Assembly (NCBI GenBank): GCA_937123825.1
Contig: CAKZKQ010000658.1
Coordinates: 48,001-112,000, forward strand
Direction: 5' to 3'
Source: an uncultured Pseudomonadota bacterium
GTDB lineage: Bacteria; Myxococcota_A; Bradymonadia; Bradymonadales; GCA-2716585
DNA: 64,000 nucleotides
Within the stretch, counting starts at the first letter, position 1. The number at the start of each line of letters is the position of its first letter. The notes under the pieces were generated by a model. It was not told the DNA's origin. It did no database searches and saw nothing but the letters and a program-made list of their open reading frames with translations. Shown here piece by piece: positions 49,686-58,756 of this stretch. The position numbers were made by a program, and so were the translations under genes.

Positions 49686-50264
49686 TCAGTTGCCGACTTT
49701 GACCGACTTGATGACGATGGGCTCGATGGGCACGTTGGCGTGGGGGGCCTTCTGGGTGGTGGCCACCTTGGACATGGCGTCGACCACGTCCATGCCTTTG
49801 GTCACTTTGCCAAAGACGGCGTAGCCCCAGCCGCTGGCGTCTTTGCTCCTGTGGTTGAGGAAGTCGTTGTTGACGGAGTTGATGAAGAACTGCGCGGTGG
49901 CGCTGTGCGGATCGGCGGTGCGGGCCATGGCGATGGTGCCGCGGTCGTTCTTGAGGCCGTTGTCAGCCTCGTTCTGGATGGGCTTGCGGGTCTCTTTCTT
50001 CTTCATGTCCGCCGTCAGACCGCCGCCCTGGACCATGAAGCCGGGGATGACGCGGTGAAAGACGGTGCCGTTGTAAAAGCCGTCTTTGGCGTACTGGACA
50101 AAGTTGTCGACGCTCTTGGGGGCTTTCTCTTTGTTGAGCTCAAGCTCGATGTTGCCCCGGTTGGTCTCAATGGTGACCTTGACCATTTTGTCCGCCGCGA
50201 AGCCTTCCACAGCGATCGCGCCCAACACCATCAAGCTCAGCGCCACAATCATCCATTTGCGCAT
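49686..50264 (-). CDS. Periplasmic cyclophilin-type peptidyl-prolyl cis-trans isomerase
   Basis: The 192-residue protein has a signal peptide (cleavage near GFAAD) and a compact bacterial cyclophilin domain. Conserved motifs are YNGTVFHRVIPGFMVQGG, MARTADPHSATAQFFIN and YAVFGKV. It should speed proline isomerisation in exported proteins, as PpiA does. AAGGAG lies before the ATG. It is transcribed alone toward the bidirectional terminator. Confidence 0.93.
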   Translation of the reverse strand: MRKWMIVALSLMVLGAIAVEGFAADKMVKVTIETNRGNIELELNKEKAPKSVDNFVQYAKDGFYNGTVFHRVIPGFMVQGGGLTADMKKKETRKPIQNEADNGLKNDRGTIAMARTADPHSATAQFFINSVNNDFLNHRSKDASGWGYAVFGKVTKGMDVVDAMSKVATTQKAPHANVPIEPIVIKSVKVGN

Positions 50265-50594
50265 TGTCTCGTCTCCTTATGTCTCTTTTTTAAAGCGCGG
50301 CCGCAGGCCATGCCCGCGCGCCGCCTTGGTGTATGTGTTTGCGTGCCTGGGTCATTTCCACCAGGTGGGTTTGTTTCCATGTCCTGGTGACAGACGCCAG
50401 GTCCCTGGCCGCAGAACATGCTTGACGGATATGGGCCCGCGTGTCAAAGCCGCCACCTTTCCCTACATCAACTCACCAAAGCGATGGTGACGGGGCCGAT
50501 TGGCTTGACGTTGGTGCAAAGCGAGGCCAATCGTGGTGGGGCCGTCTCTTTTGGCGGCGGTGAGAGCACACACACTCCTCAAGGACCGAAAGCG

Positions 50595-51092
50595 ATGATG
50601 AAGAAGACGACGATGACGGCGCTGATGGGAGCGCTCCTAGTGGGCCTGATGGCCTTTGGTGCCGCCTGCGGCTCTGGTGAAAAGGGCAAGGCCGTTGAGC
50701 CTGCGCCCGCCGCTGAAGACAAGAAGGCCGAAGAAAAGAAAGAGGCTCCTGCGGCAGACAAGAAGGCCGAGGAGAAGAAGGCCGAAGAGAAGAAAGACGC
50801 CCCTGTCGAAGAGAAGAAGGCCGACGCGCCTGCTGAAGACAAGAAGGATGCGCCCGCGGAGGCCGCCGCCGAAGAGAAGAAAGGCGATGACGCTGCAGCG
50901 GCAGCGGCCGAAGAAAAGAAAGAGGCCCCCGCCGAGGAGAAGAAGGCTGCGCCCGCACCCGGCGCCATCAAAAAGGTGACCAAGAAGGCCCCCGCCAAAA
51001 AACCTGCGGCCAAGGCCACCTCGGCCCCTGCCAAGAAGCCTGCCGCCAAGCCTTCCTCGGCGCCCAGCTCCAAGAGCGGCGGTGGCTGGTGA
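50595..51092 (+). CDS. Lys/Ala/Glu-rich low-complexity lipoprotein
   Basis: The 165-residue protein has a lipoprotein signal ending FGAAC (Cys25). The mature part is about 70% Lys, Ala, Glu, Asp and Pro. Repeated EEKK and DKKA units come first, and a C-terminal histone-H1-like AKKPAAK region follows, ending SGGGW. It is probably an extended, highly charged envelope protein, perhaps binding peptidoglycan or other polyanions; this is inference. The ATG at 50595 follows AAGGA. The long open frame upstream is not conserved in style. Confidence 0.75.
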   Translation: MMKKTTMTALMGALLVGLMAFGAACGSGEKGKAVEPAPAAEDKKAEEKKEAPAADKKAEEKKAEEKKDAPVEEKKADAPAEDKKDAPAEAAAEEKKGDDAAAAAAEEKKEAPAEEKKAAPAPGAIKKVTKKAPAKKPAAKATSAPAKKPAAKPSSAPSSKSGGGW

Positions 51093-51497
51093 CGTGATGC
51101 TGTCCCCCACAGCGCCCACCACCCCATCTGCCTGAAGATTCAAACTTCAGGCGGACCCCAATTGCGTATCCCACATCCCCCTCTTTGCACCGCACTTCAC
51201 CGTAATTGTAGACGAAACGCCCACACGGCGTTATACCGTCGGGTTGAGCGCCGTGCCATGGATGGCCGCGGTGGCTTGCTGTATCGCCAGGCCCTGAGCA
51301 TCTGGGCAACGCCCGCCGCCGCGCGCCCGACACTGGCCCCTGGTCAGCCCAGGGCCGTCATGGGCGCGCCCCGCCGCAGGCCGCCGTGCCTGGCAAAGCC
51401 ATGTCCCGCAAGTGGATGCCAACACGCATCCGCTGGTCCGGCAGCGCAAGTGTGATTGCGCGTCGATGGGGCATCAACCGAACGCAAGGAGTGTGAC
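51093..51497. other. Intergenic region before UPF0104-type gene
   Basis: This stretch holds the hairpin at 51130-51152. There is a possible weak promoter (GTAGAC and TTATAC about 17 bases apart near 51210-51235). I see no gene in it. Confidence 0.4.
51130..51152 (+). terminator. Hairpin after Lys/Ala/Glu-rich lipoprotein gene
   Basis: GCCTGAAG and CTTCAGGC form a perfect 8-base-pair stem with a 7-base loop about 40 bases after the stop. No T-run follows, so a rho-dependent end or a small RNA structure is also possible. Confidence 0.4.
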
Positions 51498-52676
51498 GTG
51501 AAGCTGCTCAAGGCAATCAAAGCATGGTGGAAGGGGCTCAACCCCAAGGTGCGCTGGACGATCAGCACCGTCCTGAAGGTCGGCGTGACGGTCCTGGCGT
51601 TCTACGCGCTGCTGACCCACAAGATCCGGGTCGACAAGGAGAGCGATCCGGTCACCATCATCTCGGCCATCACCACTTATCTGCCCACCGTCGATGCCCG
51701 CACCTTCTGGACCTTCTGCATCATCGCGGGCGCGGTGAAGTTTGTCGGCGTGCTCTGCTCGGCCTTCAGTTGGCACCTGCTTTTGGTGGGTCAGCGCATC
51801 AAGTTCCCGTTTTGGCGGCACATCGTCACCACCTTCCTCATCGGGCGCTTCATCGGCACCTTCTTGCCCTCGACCCTGGGGCTCGACGGCTACACGCTCT
51901 ACGACGCTGGGCGCTACAGCAACCAGTGGGAGCGCGTGACGATGGCCAAGGCGCTCGAAAAGTTCATTGGGATCACCGGCCTCTTCCTGGGCATGTTGAT
52001 CTTGATGCCCTTTGGCATCCACATCTTTGAGGGCAACGCCATGATGGCAGGCCTGATCATCGGCTCGGTGGCGGGCTCGGTGGTCCTGGCGGTCTTCCTG
52101 GGGGTCTTCTTCCCCACATTGCTGCAAAAGCTCATGTCGCTGGCCCTCAAGCTCACCCCCGGGTTCATCCGCAACAAGATCGAGACCCAGGCCGAGCGCC
52201 TCATCGAGGCCGCCGGTGCCTACAAAGGCCGCACCGGCCTGCTGATCACCACCTTCGTGGCCAAGTTCATGGTCCACTTCACCACGGCCATCGTGTACGT
52301 CTTTACGGCTTATGCGGTCGGCGTGGCGACGGTGGACTTTGGGGCGGTGACCTTTGCCTCCACGATCCAAATCCTGGGCACGGTCCTCTCGCCGACGATC
52401 GCCGGCGAGGGCGCCCGCGAGGCGATTCAGGCCTTCTTGCTCAGCGGCCAGATGACCACCGTGCAGGCGGTCCTCTCGGCTGCGCTGGGCTTCATCGCTG
52501 CCGAGGCAGCCACCTTGTGGGGCGGCGCGTTCTGGTGGGGTCGGCGCGGCAACTTCCGCCCGGTTTACTGCACCGTGGACGATCAGCAGGTCGATTACGA
52601 GCACCTCAACGCCAAGGCCGAGCAGTCCGAATCCTCCGTCGGCCTGCAAGACGGCCCGCTGGGCGCCTCCCAGTGA
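51498..52676 (+). CDS. UPF0104/LPG-synthase-transmembrane-domain protein
   Basis: The 392-residue protein has about eight hydrophobic segments. The order and motifs resemble the membrane domain of lysylphosphatidylglycerol synthase (LPG_synthase_TM): LIGRFIGTFLPSTLGLDGYTLYDAGR, a conserved GG-type loop, and GEGAREA near the C-terminal third. It lacks the tRNA-dependent aminoacyl domain, so it is probably a flippase-like or lipid-handling protein and not a synthase. The GTG start is set by AAGGAG six bases upstream. Confidence 0.8.
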   Translation: MKLLKAIKAWWKGLNPKVRWTISTVLKVGVTVLAFYALLTHKIRVDKESDPVTIISAITTYLPTVDARTFWTFCIIAGAVKFVGVLCSAFSWHLLLVGQRIKFPFWRHIVTTFLIGRFIGTFLPSTLGLDGYTLYDAGRYSNQWERVTMAKALEKFIGITGLFLGMLILMPFGIHIFEGNAMMAGLIIGSVAGSVVLAVFLGVFFPTLLQKLMSLALKLTPGFIRNKIETQAERLIEAAGAYKGRTGLLITTFVAKFMVHFTTAIVYVFTAYAVGVATVDFGAVTFASTIQILGTVLSPTIAGEGAREAIQAFLLSGQMTTVQAVLSAALGFIAAEAATLWGGAFWWGRRGNFRPVYCTVDDQQVDYEHLNAKAEQSESSVGLQDGPLGASQ

Positions 52677-52737
52677 GTCAGCGGCCCATCTTGGTATCGG
52701 GCCGCCCTCAACCCACAGGCGGCCATCCTTTCACCCA

Positions 52738-54516
52738 TCAGTACGCAAAGCGACCCACCAGACCCTGAAGCTCGTCGGCCATCGAGGCCAGCTCTTTGGC
52801 GTAGCCGTCGGTCATCTGTGCGCCGTCGGTGGTCTGCTGCGCGGCCGAGGCCACCAGTCCGATGCTCTGGGCGATGGTGTTGGTCCCCTGCGCGGCCTGA
52901 GTGACGCTGCGCCCGATCTCGTTGGTCGTGGCGGTCTGCTCCTCGACAGCGCTGGCGATGGTGTTTTGGATGTCGTTGATCTGGTTGATGATCTGACTGA
53001 TCTCGCCGATGGCGCGGATGGCGCCGCTGGTGTCGGTCTGGATGGTTTCGAGCTTGTGCCCGATGTCCTCCGAGGCCACGGCGGTCTTCTTGGCCAACTC
53101 TTTGACCTCGTTGGCGACGACAGCGAACCCTTTGCCCGCCTCGCCCGCTCTGGCGGCCTCGATGGTGGCGTTGAGCGCCAGGAGGTTGGTCTGCTGCGCG
53201 ATCGAGTTGATCACCTTGATCACCTTGCCGATCTCTGCGCTGCTCTCGCCCAGTTTGGTGATCATCGTGTTGGTCTCCTGGGTGACCTGCACGGCGTGGG
53301 TGGCGACCTCGGCGGCGTTGGTGGCGCTCTTGGAGATCTCCACGATGCTCACCCCCAGCTCCTCAACGCTGCTGGCCACGGTCTGGACGTTGAGGTCGAC
53401 CTGCTCTGAGGAGTTGGACACGGCGTTGGCCTGGGTGGCGGTGGAGGTGGCGTTGGTGGTCATGTCCTTGCTGACGCCCTGGAGCTTCTCGGAGGCCTTG
53501 GCCAGGTGCTGGGTGGTCTGATCGATGGAGCGGATGCTGGTGCGCAGGTCGCCCAGCAGGCGGTTGAGCCCCTTGCCCATCTGGCCGATGGCGTCGTCTC
53601 CATCAACGGCGACCTCACTGCGCAGATCGCCGTTGGCGGCTTTGTCCACGACCTCCAACAGATCGTTGACCTTTTGGCGCAGCGCCTCGGCCTGGGCCCG
53701 CTCGCGCTCTTGGAGTTCATGGTTGGACTCCTCAATACGGACCTGTTCGGTCACAATGCTCCAGTTGACCATGGTCCCGATGTAGTTGCCCTGTTCATCG
53801 CGCACGGCGCTGACCAGCAGGTCCAGAAACTCATCGGCCAACTGGATGCGCGCCTCGTGGGGCAGGCGGCGCTGATCGGCCAGCATGGCGCGCTGGTGCT
53901 GCGGGTTTTTGTGGAAGATGTCGATGCTCTGGCCAATGATCTCGTTGGCCCGGCAAGGCAGGATCCGCTCCAGGCTCTGGAGGGCCTTGAGGGACGAGGG
54001 GTTCATGTAGCGGATGATCAGATCGCGGTCTGCGAAGATCATGCACGCCGGGGTGTTCTCCATCATGGACCGCAGCCTGGCAGACTCCTGGCGGTTGGTT
54101 TGGACTGCGGTGACGTCTTCCCAGCACACCGCGTACTGGACCGATTGGGTCGGGTCCTGCGCAGGCATGGTGTCGATGCTCATCTTGAGTTGGAGCGCGT
54201 CACACTGAATCTCAAGGTCCATGGGCATGGCGCCGGGTTGATGCAGCGTGCCGGGGTAGAAGCCCCGAGCCTCAAAGAGCGGCCACAGTGACACCCCCCG
54301 CAGATCAGGGCCCATCCAGTTGAGCGCAGTGCGGAAGTAGCGCTCTTTGGAGCGCAGTTCGTTTTGCGCTTTGCGGTTGAGGTGTTGAACAACAAAATTG
54401 TTGTCCATCACAAAGACACACACGCCGACATGGTCAAAGAGTCTGTAGGGTGAGTGTGTATTGGCGGGAGGGTGGGCTGCTGCGGCCTCGTGGTGTGTGG
54501 GTTGAATGGAGCTCAT
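52738..54516 (-). CDS. Soluble methyl-accepting chemotaxis protein with PAS domains
   Basis: The 592-residue receptor has no membrane helix. Two PAS-like domains lie at about 25-135 and 150-260, with a HAMP-like helical pair at about 285-335 (EVVDKAANGDL, AIGQMGKGLNRLL). The coiled-coil signalling domain has the conserved tip around INSIAQQTNLLALNATIEAARAGEAGKGFAVVA. A PAS/soluble layout suggests sensing of redox, light or a cytoplasmic ligand. It is the last gene of the che set and presumably feeds its CheA. Confidence 0.92.
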   Translation of the reverse strand: MSSIQPTHHEAAAAHPPANTHSPYRLFDHVGVCVFVMDNNFVVQHLNRKAQNELRSKERYFRTALNWMGPDLRGVSLWPLFEARGFYPGTLHQPGAMPMDLEIQCDALQLKMSIDTMPAQDPTQSVQYAVCWEDVTAVQTNRQESARLRSMMENTPACMIFADRDLIIRYMNPSSLKALQSLERILPCRANEIIGQSIDIFHKNPQHQRAMLADQRRLPHEARIQLADEFLDLLVSAVRDEQGNYIGTMVNWSIVTEQVRIEESNHELQERERAQAEALRQKVNDLLEVVDKAANGDLRSEVAVDGDDAIGQMGKGLNRLLGDLRTSIRSIDQTTQHLAKASEKLQGVSKDMTTNATSTATQANAVSNSSEQVDLNVQTVASSVEELGVSIVEISKSATNAAEVATHAVQVTQETNTMITKLGESSAEIGKVIKVINSIAQQTNLLALNATIEAARAGEAGKGFAVVANEVKELAKKTAVASEDIGHKLETIQTDTSGAIRAIGEISQIINQINDIQNTIASAVEEQTATTNEIGRSVTQAAQGTNTIAQSIGLVASAAQQTTDGAQMTDGYAKELASMADELQGLVGRFAY

Positions 54517-54882
54517 CTGGGTTCCCCTGCTTGGTGTGGATCGGGTGCCTTGTGGACACTGCTGATCTTGTGGACTCGGACGTTGTCACCGCCGTCGCAG
54601 CGCCGATGCACGCCGTTGAAAACCCCGTCTTGAGGTTTTCAGGGTTTCGACGCCGCTGCGACCGGAGGTGAGGCATGCCGCTCTTGGCTTGGTGTATCGG
54701 CGGTGGCGAGACAAAAGATAAATAATGAACGGTTTGTTTGGCTGAGTCTGGAAGAGTCTGCGCAGAGCAAAACTGTGGCGCGCACAGAGGCGTTCAGCGC
54801 GCACGAATGCGATCTATGGCAAAGGGGGAATTGTGGGTGTGGATTGGGCCCATTGGGGGAGGGAGATGGGCCTTGGGGCGAT
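54517..54882. other. Intergenic region upstream of soluble receptor gene
   Basis: This 366-base gap lies between the receptor gene and the preceding che gene, so the receptor may have its own promoter. It contains an inverted repeat GAAAACC/GGTTTTC (54618-54640). No protein gene is supported. Confidence 0.45.
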
Positions 54883-55353
54883 TCAGTTCAGGAGGAAGAG
54901 GGTCATGGTGCCTTTGCCGTAGCCGCTGATTTCGATTTGAAAGGAGCGTTGGTGGGCGGCATTGGAGAGGACGTTGAGGAGGTCTTGCGGGGGGCCGTCG
55001 TCGAAGAACGAGGCCTTTTGCAGGCGCACGGGGTCTTCGTTGTTGGCGTCAAACCACTGTGCGCCGATGTTGTAGACCTCCTGTAGGTTGTCCATGGTGT
55101 TGTCGGGCAGTTGGCCTTCTTTGGCGCAGTCGCGGGCAAACCCGGCGGGGATCATGGAGAGGGCAGCGCCAATGAAGTTGGACAGCGCCACATCGCAGAT
55201 GCACCCGGCCTTGGCGTCCTGGTTGTCATCGCTGTACCAGGCCACGCTGACGGCCTGTTTGAGGGTGGGTTTGCTGTCTTTGGCGAGGCTGTCGCGACCG
55301 AGCAGAGCGGTCAGGCTGTGGGAGATTTGCTGTGGGTCGTAGAGCGTGCTCAT
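54883..55353 (-). CDS. CheC/CheX-like protein of the chemotaxis cluster
   Basis: I cannot assign this 156-residue protein with certainty. It has no signal peptide. In its central helix, ALSNFIGAALSMIPAG is followed by LQEVYNIG, an E-x-x-N arrangement (Glu92, Asn95) like the catalytic motif of CheC/CheX/FliY phosphatases. The C-terminus is beta-rich. Its place between cheY and the receptor gene supports a role in adaptation or dephosphorylation. GGGAGG precedes the ATG. Confidence 0.6.
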   Translation of the reverse strand: MSTLYDPQQISHSLTALLGRDSLAKDSKPTLKQAVSVAWYSDDNQDAKAGCICDVALSNFIGAALSMIPAGFARDCAKEGQLPDNTMDNLQEVYNIGAQWFDANNEDPVRLQKASFFDDGPPQDLLNVLSNAAHQRSFQIEISGYGKGTMTLFLLN

Positions 55354-55498
55354 GGTGGCCTCCCTGGCGTAAAGAGCATTGTCCTATGATGCATTGAGTG
55401 CACTTCGCGCACCTGAATCTGGCCCGTCGCAGCCGTGATTCAGGCACCAAGAATCGTCCACCGGCGCCGTCGCTCGCCGGTGGGGTTGCGGCATGGTC

Positions 55499-55861
55499 TC
55501 AGTTCAGGTGCGGTCCCAGGGCCATCTGAAGGGTCTGGGAGTCGAAGGGTTTTGAGACCATGAAGAGGGCGCCGGCTTCGCGGGCCATCTGTCGGCGCTC
55601 CAGCGAGCGCTCAGAGGTGATGAAGCCAAAGCGGACCTCGCAGCCATCGCTGCGCAGTTGTTGGAGCAGCTCAATGCCGCTCATGCCGGGCATGTTCCAG
55701 TCACACAGGACCAGATCGGGCGGGTCGGTCTTGATCTGGCCGATGGCATCATTGGCGCAGTTGGCCTCCTGGATGTCGTGGTGGCCGTAACCGGCTTGTC
55801 GAATGGTGCGTTTGATGATCAAGCGCATCGCTCGGCTGTCGTCAATGATCAGTAGGCGCAT
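55499..55861 (-). CDS. cheY: Single-domain response regulator (CheY-like)
   Basis: The 120-residue protein is a receiver domain only: Asp7 and Asp8 (IIDDS), phosphoacceptor Asp54 (CDWNMPG), Thr82 (ITSERS) and Lys104 (SKPFD). All key residues are intact. It would carry the phosphoryl signal from CheA to an output. GGAGGAACCC precedes the ATG. It follows cheX in the cluster. Confidence 0.93.
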   Translation of the reverse strand: MRLLIIDDSRAMRLIIKRTIRQAGYGHHDIQEANCANDAIGQIKTDPPDLVLCDWNMPGMSGIELLQQLRSDGCEVRFGFITSERSLERRQMAREAGALFMVSKPFDSQTLQMALGPHLN

Positions 55862-55907
55862 GGGTTCCTCCATCTGGGAAGGGCGGCGCTGGCGGCCGCC
55901 TGGATGC

Positions 55908-56339
55908 TCAGACCACCGTGGGGTGGACTTCAACTTTGAAAGCGTCGCCCTGGCACGCAAAGGTCAGTGCGTGTCTGGGGTTGGGGGCGCTGGGCCCCGG
56001 TGTGGCGTCAATGGTGGGCAGCGAGAGCGTGCACGGCTCGGGCATCATGGCCTTGACGCTGCCTCCGATCATGTTGGTCAACTCTCGAAAGGCGTCCTCA
56101 ACGTCTTCGTCCACCAGATCGTGTGTTTCGGTGTCGAACATGATGGACGTCAAAGCGCACGCCAGCGTTCGGGAGCAGATCAACCGGACCTGGCATGGCC
56201 AGACTCCTGCGATCGAGATCAATCCGGTCATTTGATCGTGGGATCGGTCCTGGGTTTTGGAGATGGTCTGGATGTCCAGACCGAGCATGGCTCCCCAGAT
56301 CTCAGAGACCGACTGGGCGATGTCCTGGTCTTGAAGCAT
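55908..56339 (-). CDS. cheX: CheX-type chemotaxis phosphatase
   Basis: The 143-residue protein has the E-x-x-N phosphatase motif in DAFRELTNMIGGSVKAMM (Glu86, Asn89), as in CheX, with a beta-rich flank. CheX dephosphorylates CheY. Its start overlaps the end of cheR by 38 bases, and cheY follows, so it is clearly part of the operon. Confidence 0.85.
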   Translation of the reverse strand: MLQDQDIAQSVSEIWGAMLGLDIQTISKTQDRSHDQMTGLISIAGVWPCQVRLICSRTLACALTSIMFDTETHDLVDEDVEDAFRELTNMIGGSVKAMMPEPCTLSLPTIDATPGPSAPNPRHALTFACQGDAFKVEVHPTVV

Positions 56340-57174
56340 CCTTTTGTCTCCTGGCTGGGGTCATCTGGTAGCAGGCCGTCAGGCGGTGGGGCAGGCGTTC
56401 AAAGCGATCGCATTGTTGCGCGACCGTCTCGGCGGCCCCCAGCATCAGATAGCCATCTTTGTGCATATGGTTTTCAACGCGCGCCATGATGGACAGCCGC
56501 GTGGTTTCATCGAAGTAGATCAGGACGTTGCGCATCAGGATCAGGTCCATGACGCCCAATCCAGCCCAGAACGAGGCCAGGTTGAGTTTGCGAAAGCGCA
56601 CGCGCTCTCGGGTGCTGGCCTTGATGCGCCAGCCGGAGCCTTCCCGGGTAAAGAACCGCCGCAGCGTGGATTGGGAGAGGCCTCGAGAGACTTCGTGGGC
56701 GTAGTAATAGCCCTCTTGTGCGCGGTCGAGGATCTCCTGGCTGATGTCGGTGGCGACGATCTCGACGTCCCAGTTCGACAACTGGGGGAAGTGCTCGTCG
56801 ATGAGCATGGCCAGCGTGTAGGGTTCCTGTCCGCTGGAGCAGGCCGCCGACCAGATGCGCAGGCGGCGTTGGTTGCGGCGCCGCTCGATGAGTTCGGGCA
56901 GGAGCGTCGTGCGGATGAGTTCAAAGGGGTGGTGATCCCTGAAGAACCACGTTTCGTTGGTGGTCAGGGCGTCGATCACCTCGTCGCGGAGCTTGGCGTC
57001 GCCCATGCGCAGCCGTTTGACCAACTCGCTCAGCGAGGCCAGGCCACGACGGCGAGCAATGGGACCAAGGCGAGCCTCAACGAGGTAGCTTTTGTTGGGT
57101 CCCAGTGAGATGGCGCTGTGTTCGTGGATGAACCGCGCCACGTACTGGAAGTCTTGTGGGAGTAGGTTTGTCAT
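56302..57174 (-). CDS. cheR: CheR-type receptor methyltransferase
   Basis: The 290-residue protein has an N-terminal helical domain and a SAM-dependent methyltransferase domain with IWSAACSSGQEPYTLAML and RNVLIYFD. It methylates glutamates on the receptor, using S-adenosylmethionine. Its ATG overlaps the cheB stop by four bases. The cluster also has cheB, so a full methylation-demethylation adaptation circuit is present. Confidence 0.93.
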   Translation of the reverse strand: MTNLLPQDFQYVARFIHEHSAISLGPNKSYLVEARLGPIARRRGLASLSELVKRLRMGDAKLRDEVIDALTTNETWFFRDHHPFELIRTTLLPELIERRRNQRRLRIWSAACSSGQEPYTLAMLIDEHFPQLSNWDVEIVATDISQEILDRAQEGYYYAHEVSRGLSQSTLRRFFTREGSGWRIKASTRERVRFRKLNLASFWAGLGVMDLILMRNVLIYFDETTRLSIMARVENHMHKDGYLMLGAAETVAQQCDRFERLPHRLTACYQMTPARRQKDASRPGHRPVGL

Positions 57175-58175
57175 TGTGCGTTATGGCTCCGTAGGCCGCT
57201 TGTGTGAAGAGACGGGTTGGAGCGTCGAGAGGTGGTTTTTTGCATCAGCGCACCGGCGATCGCCGTCAGCGGAAGCACGCTGTTGGCCAGACCAGCTTTG
57301 ACCAGCGCCCCAGGCATGCCCCAGACCACACTCGAGGCTTCGTCCTGGGCGATCAGCTCGCCGCCGTAGCGCTGGATGACGGCGCCCCCATCGCGTCCGT
57401 CGTAACCCATGCCGGTCAGCACCACGCCCAGGCATGCTCGCCCGCAGCACAGCGCCGCCGATTCAAAGAGCACATCGACCGACGGACGGCAGGATTGCAC
57501 CGGTGGGCCTTGATCCAGTGCCACGGTCATGCCCTTGGGCGTGCTGTGGACTTGCATGTGAAAGTTCCCTGGCGCGATCCAAACCCCTCCGGGGTAGATG
57601 CGTTCGCCGTCGTGGGCTTCGTGAACATGGAGTTGGGTGCGGTTGTTGAGGCTGCGCGCGAGTTGGGCGGTGAAGTTCGCCGGCATGTGCTGTGTGATGA
57701 GGATCGGCACGGGGAAATCGCCAGGAAGCCCGGTCAGCAACACTTCCAACGCTTTTGGACCGCCAGTGGACGAGCCAATGACGACCAGTCGAATGGGCTG
57801 GAGCCGCCTTGTGTTGGACAGTTCCTGGGGGTTGAGCAGGGCTTCTTCGAGCCCTTTGCACGCATCGGCGATGTCTCGGGTGCCATTGGGCTTGTGAAGC
57901 GTCAGCCTAAACCCCGGTGTGGGGGCCGTGGGCGAGGCCCACAACATCAACTTCACGTTGTGGTGTTTGAGGTGCTCGAAGAGATGGGGGTCTTCGCTCG
58001 GATCGCCCAGAATGACATTGCATGGATGGTTCTGAAGCGTCTTGAGGACCAGCGGCGAGCACGCCGCTCGGCCGACAACCTCGATCCGGGGGTGGTCGTT
58101 GAAATAACGCCCCAGCGCACCGCGTATGACCGCGGAGTTGTCTATGATGAAGAGCTTCAGTGTGTTGTTGTCCAT
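57171..58175 (-). CDS. cheB: CheB-type receptor methylesterase with degenerate receiver
   Basis: The 334-residue protein has a receiver-like N-terminus (about 1-105) and an intact methylesterase domain. Catalytic residues are Ser136 (GSSTGGP), His163 (TQHMP) and an Asp in GMGYDGRDGG. In the receiver the acidic pair is Asp12-Asn13 and the loop around Asp58 (NVILGDPS) is atypical; Lys95 is present. Phosphorylation control may thus be altered or lost. It removes methyl esters from receptors and may deamidate glutamines. GGGAGG precedes the ATG. Confidence 0.92.
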   Translation of the reverse strand: MDNNTLKLFIIDNSAVIRGALGRYFNDHPRIEVVGRAACSPLVLKTLQNHPCNVILGDPSEDPHLFEHLKHHNVKLMLWASPTAPTPGFRLTLHKPNGTRDIADACKGLEEALLNPQELSNTRRLQPIRLVVIGSSTGGPKALEVLLTGLPGDFPVPILITQHMPANFTAQLARSLNNRTQLHVHEAHDGERIYPGGVWIAPGNFHMQVHSTPKGMTVALDQGPPVQSCRPSVDVLFESAALCCGRACLGVVLTGMGYDGRDGGAVIQRYGGELIAQDEASSVVWGMPGALVKAGLANSVLPLTAIAGALMQKTTSRRSNPSLHTSGLRSHNAQ

Positions 58176-58211
58176 GTCCGCCTCCCTACACCCTGATCAT
58201 CGGCATCTGAT

Positions 58212-58658
58212 TCAAGGACTTGATGGGTGATGATCGAGCGCGGCGACGCGTTCAGGATCGAGGACGAGCATCAGGTGCCTGGGCAGCTTGCACACACCCT
58301 GGAGCAGGGCCCGCGTTTGCCCGTCCATGGTGATGGGGGCCGGCTCCATGGCGTTGTCGTCGATCTCGATGACATCGCCGATGGCGTCCACCAGGAAGCT
58401 CACCGGACCGTCCTCGGTGTGGACGATGACGTTCATGGGGGATTCTTCTTCGCCGCGGGCGGGCAAACCCAGGCGGCGGCGCAGATCGATGGCCATCACG
58501 ATCTGCCCGCGCAGGTTGATCAGGCCCTGGATGACGTCCGAGGCCAGCGGGACGCGCGTGCGTCCCTGAGCCCGCAGGACCTCCTGGACCTGCATGACGT
58601 TGATGCCAAGGTAGAGATCGCACAGTTGGAAGGTGCAGTAGGTGTGTTCGGTTCCCAT
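58212..58658 (-). CDS. cheW: CheW-type coupling protein
   Basis: The 148-residue protein is a single CheW domain: FQLCDLYLGINVMQVQEVL, PLASDVIQGLINLRGQIV and VDLR-like AIDLRRRLGL. It couples the receptor to CheA. The ATG at 58658 has GAGGAG upstream; an earlier Met is less likely. Confidence 0.93.
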   Translation of the reverse strand: MGTEHTYCTFQLCDLYLGINVMQVQEVLRAQGRTRVPLASDVIQGLINLRGQIVMAIDLRRRLGLPARGEEESPMNVIVHTEDGPVSFLVDAIGDVIEIDDNAMEPAPITMDGQTRALLQGVCKLPRHLMLVLDPERVAALDHHPSSP

Positions 58659-58756
58659 CGGCGTGGGCCTCCTCTTTGTCTCGTTGGGCACATCTGCGGC
58701 GGTCGCGGGCTGCTTGCTGGGCGAACCCGCGCACAGCGCGTGCCGCAGGGCAGACC

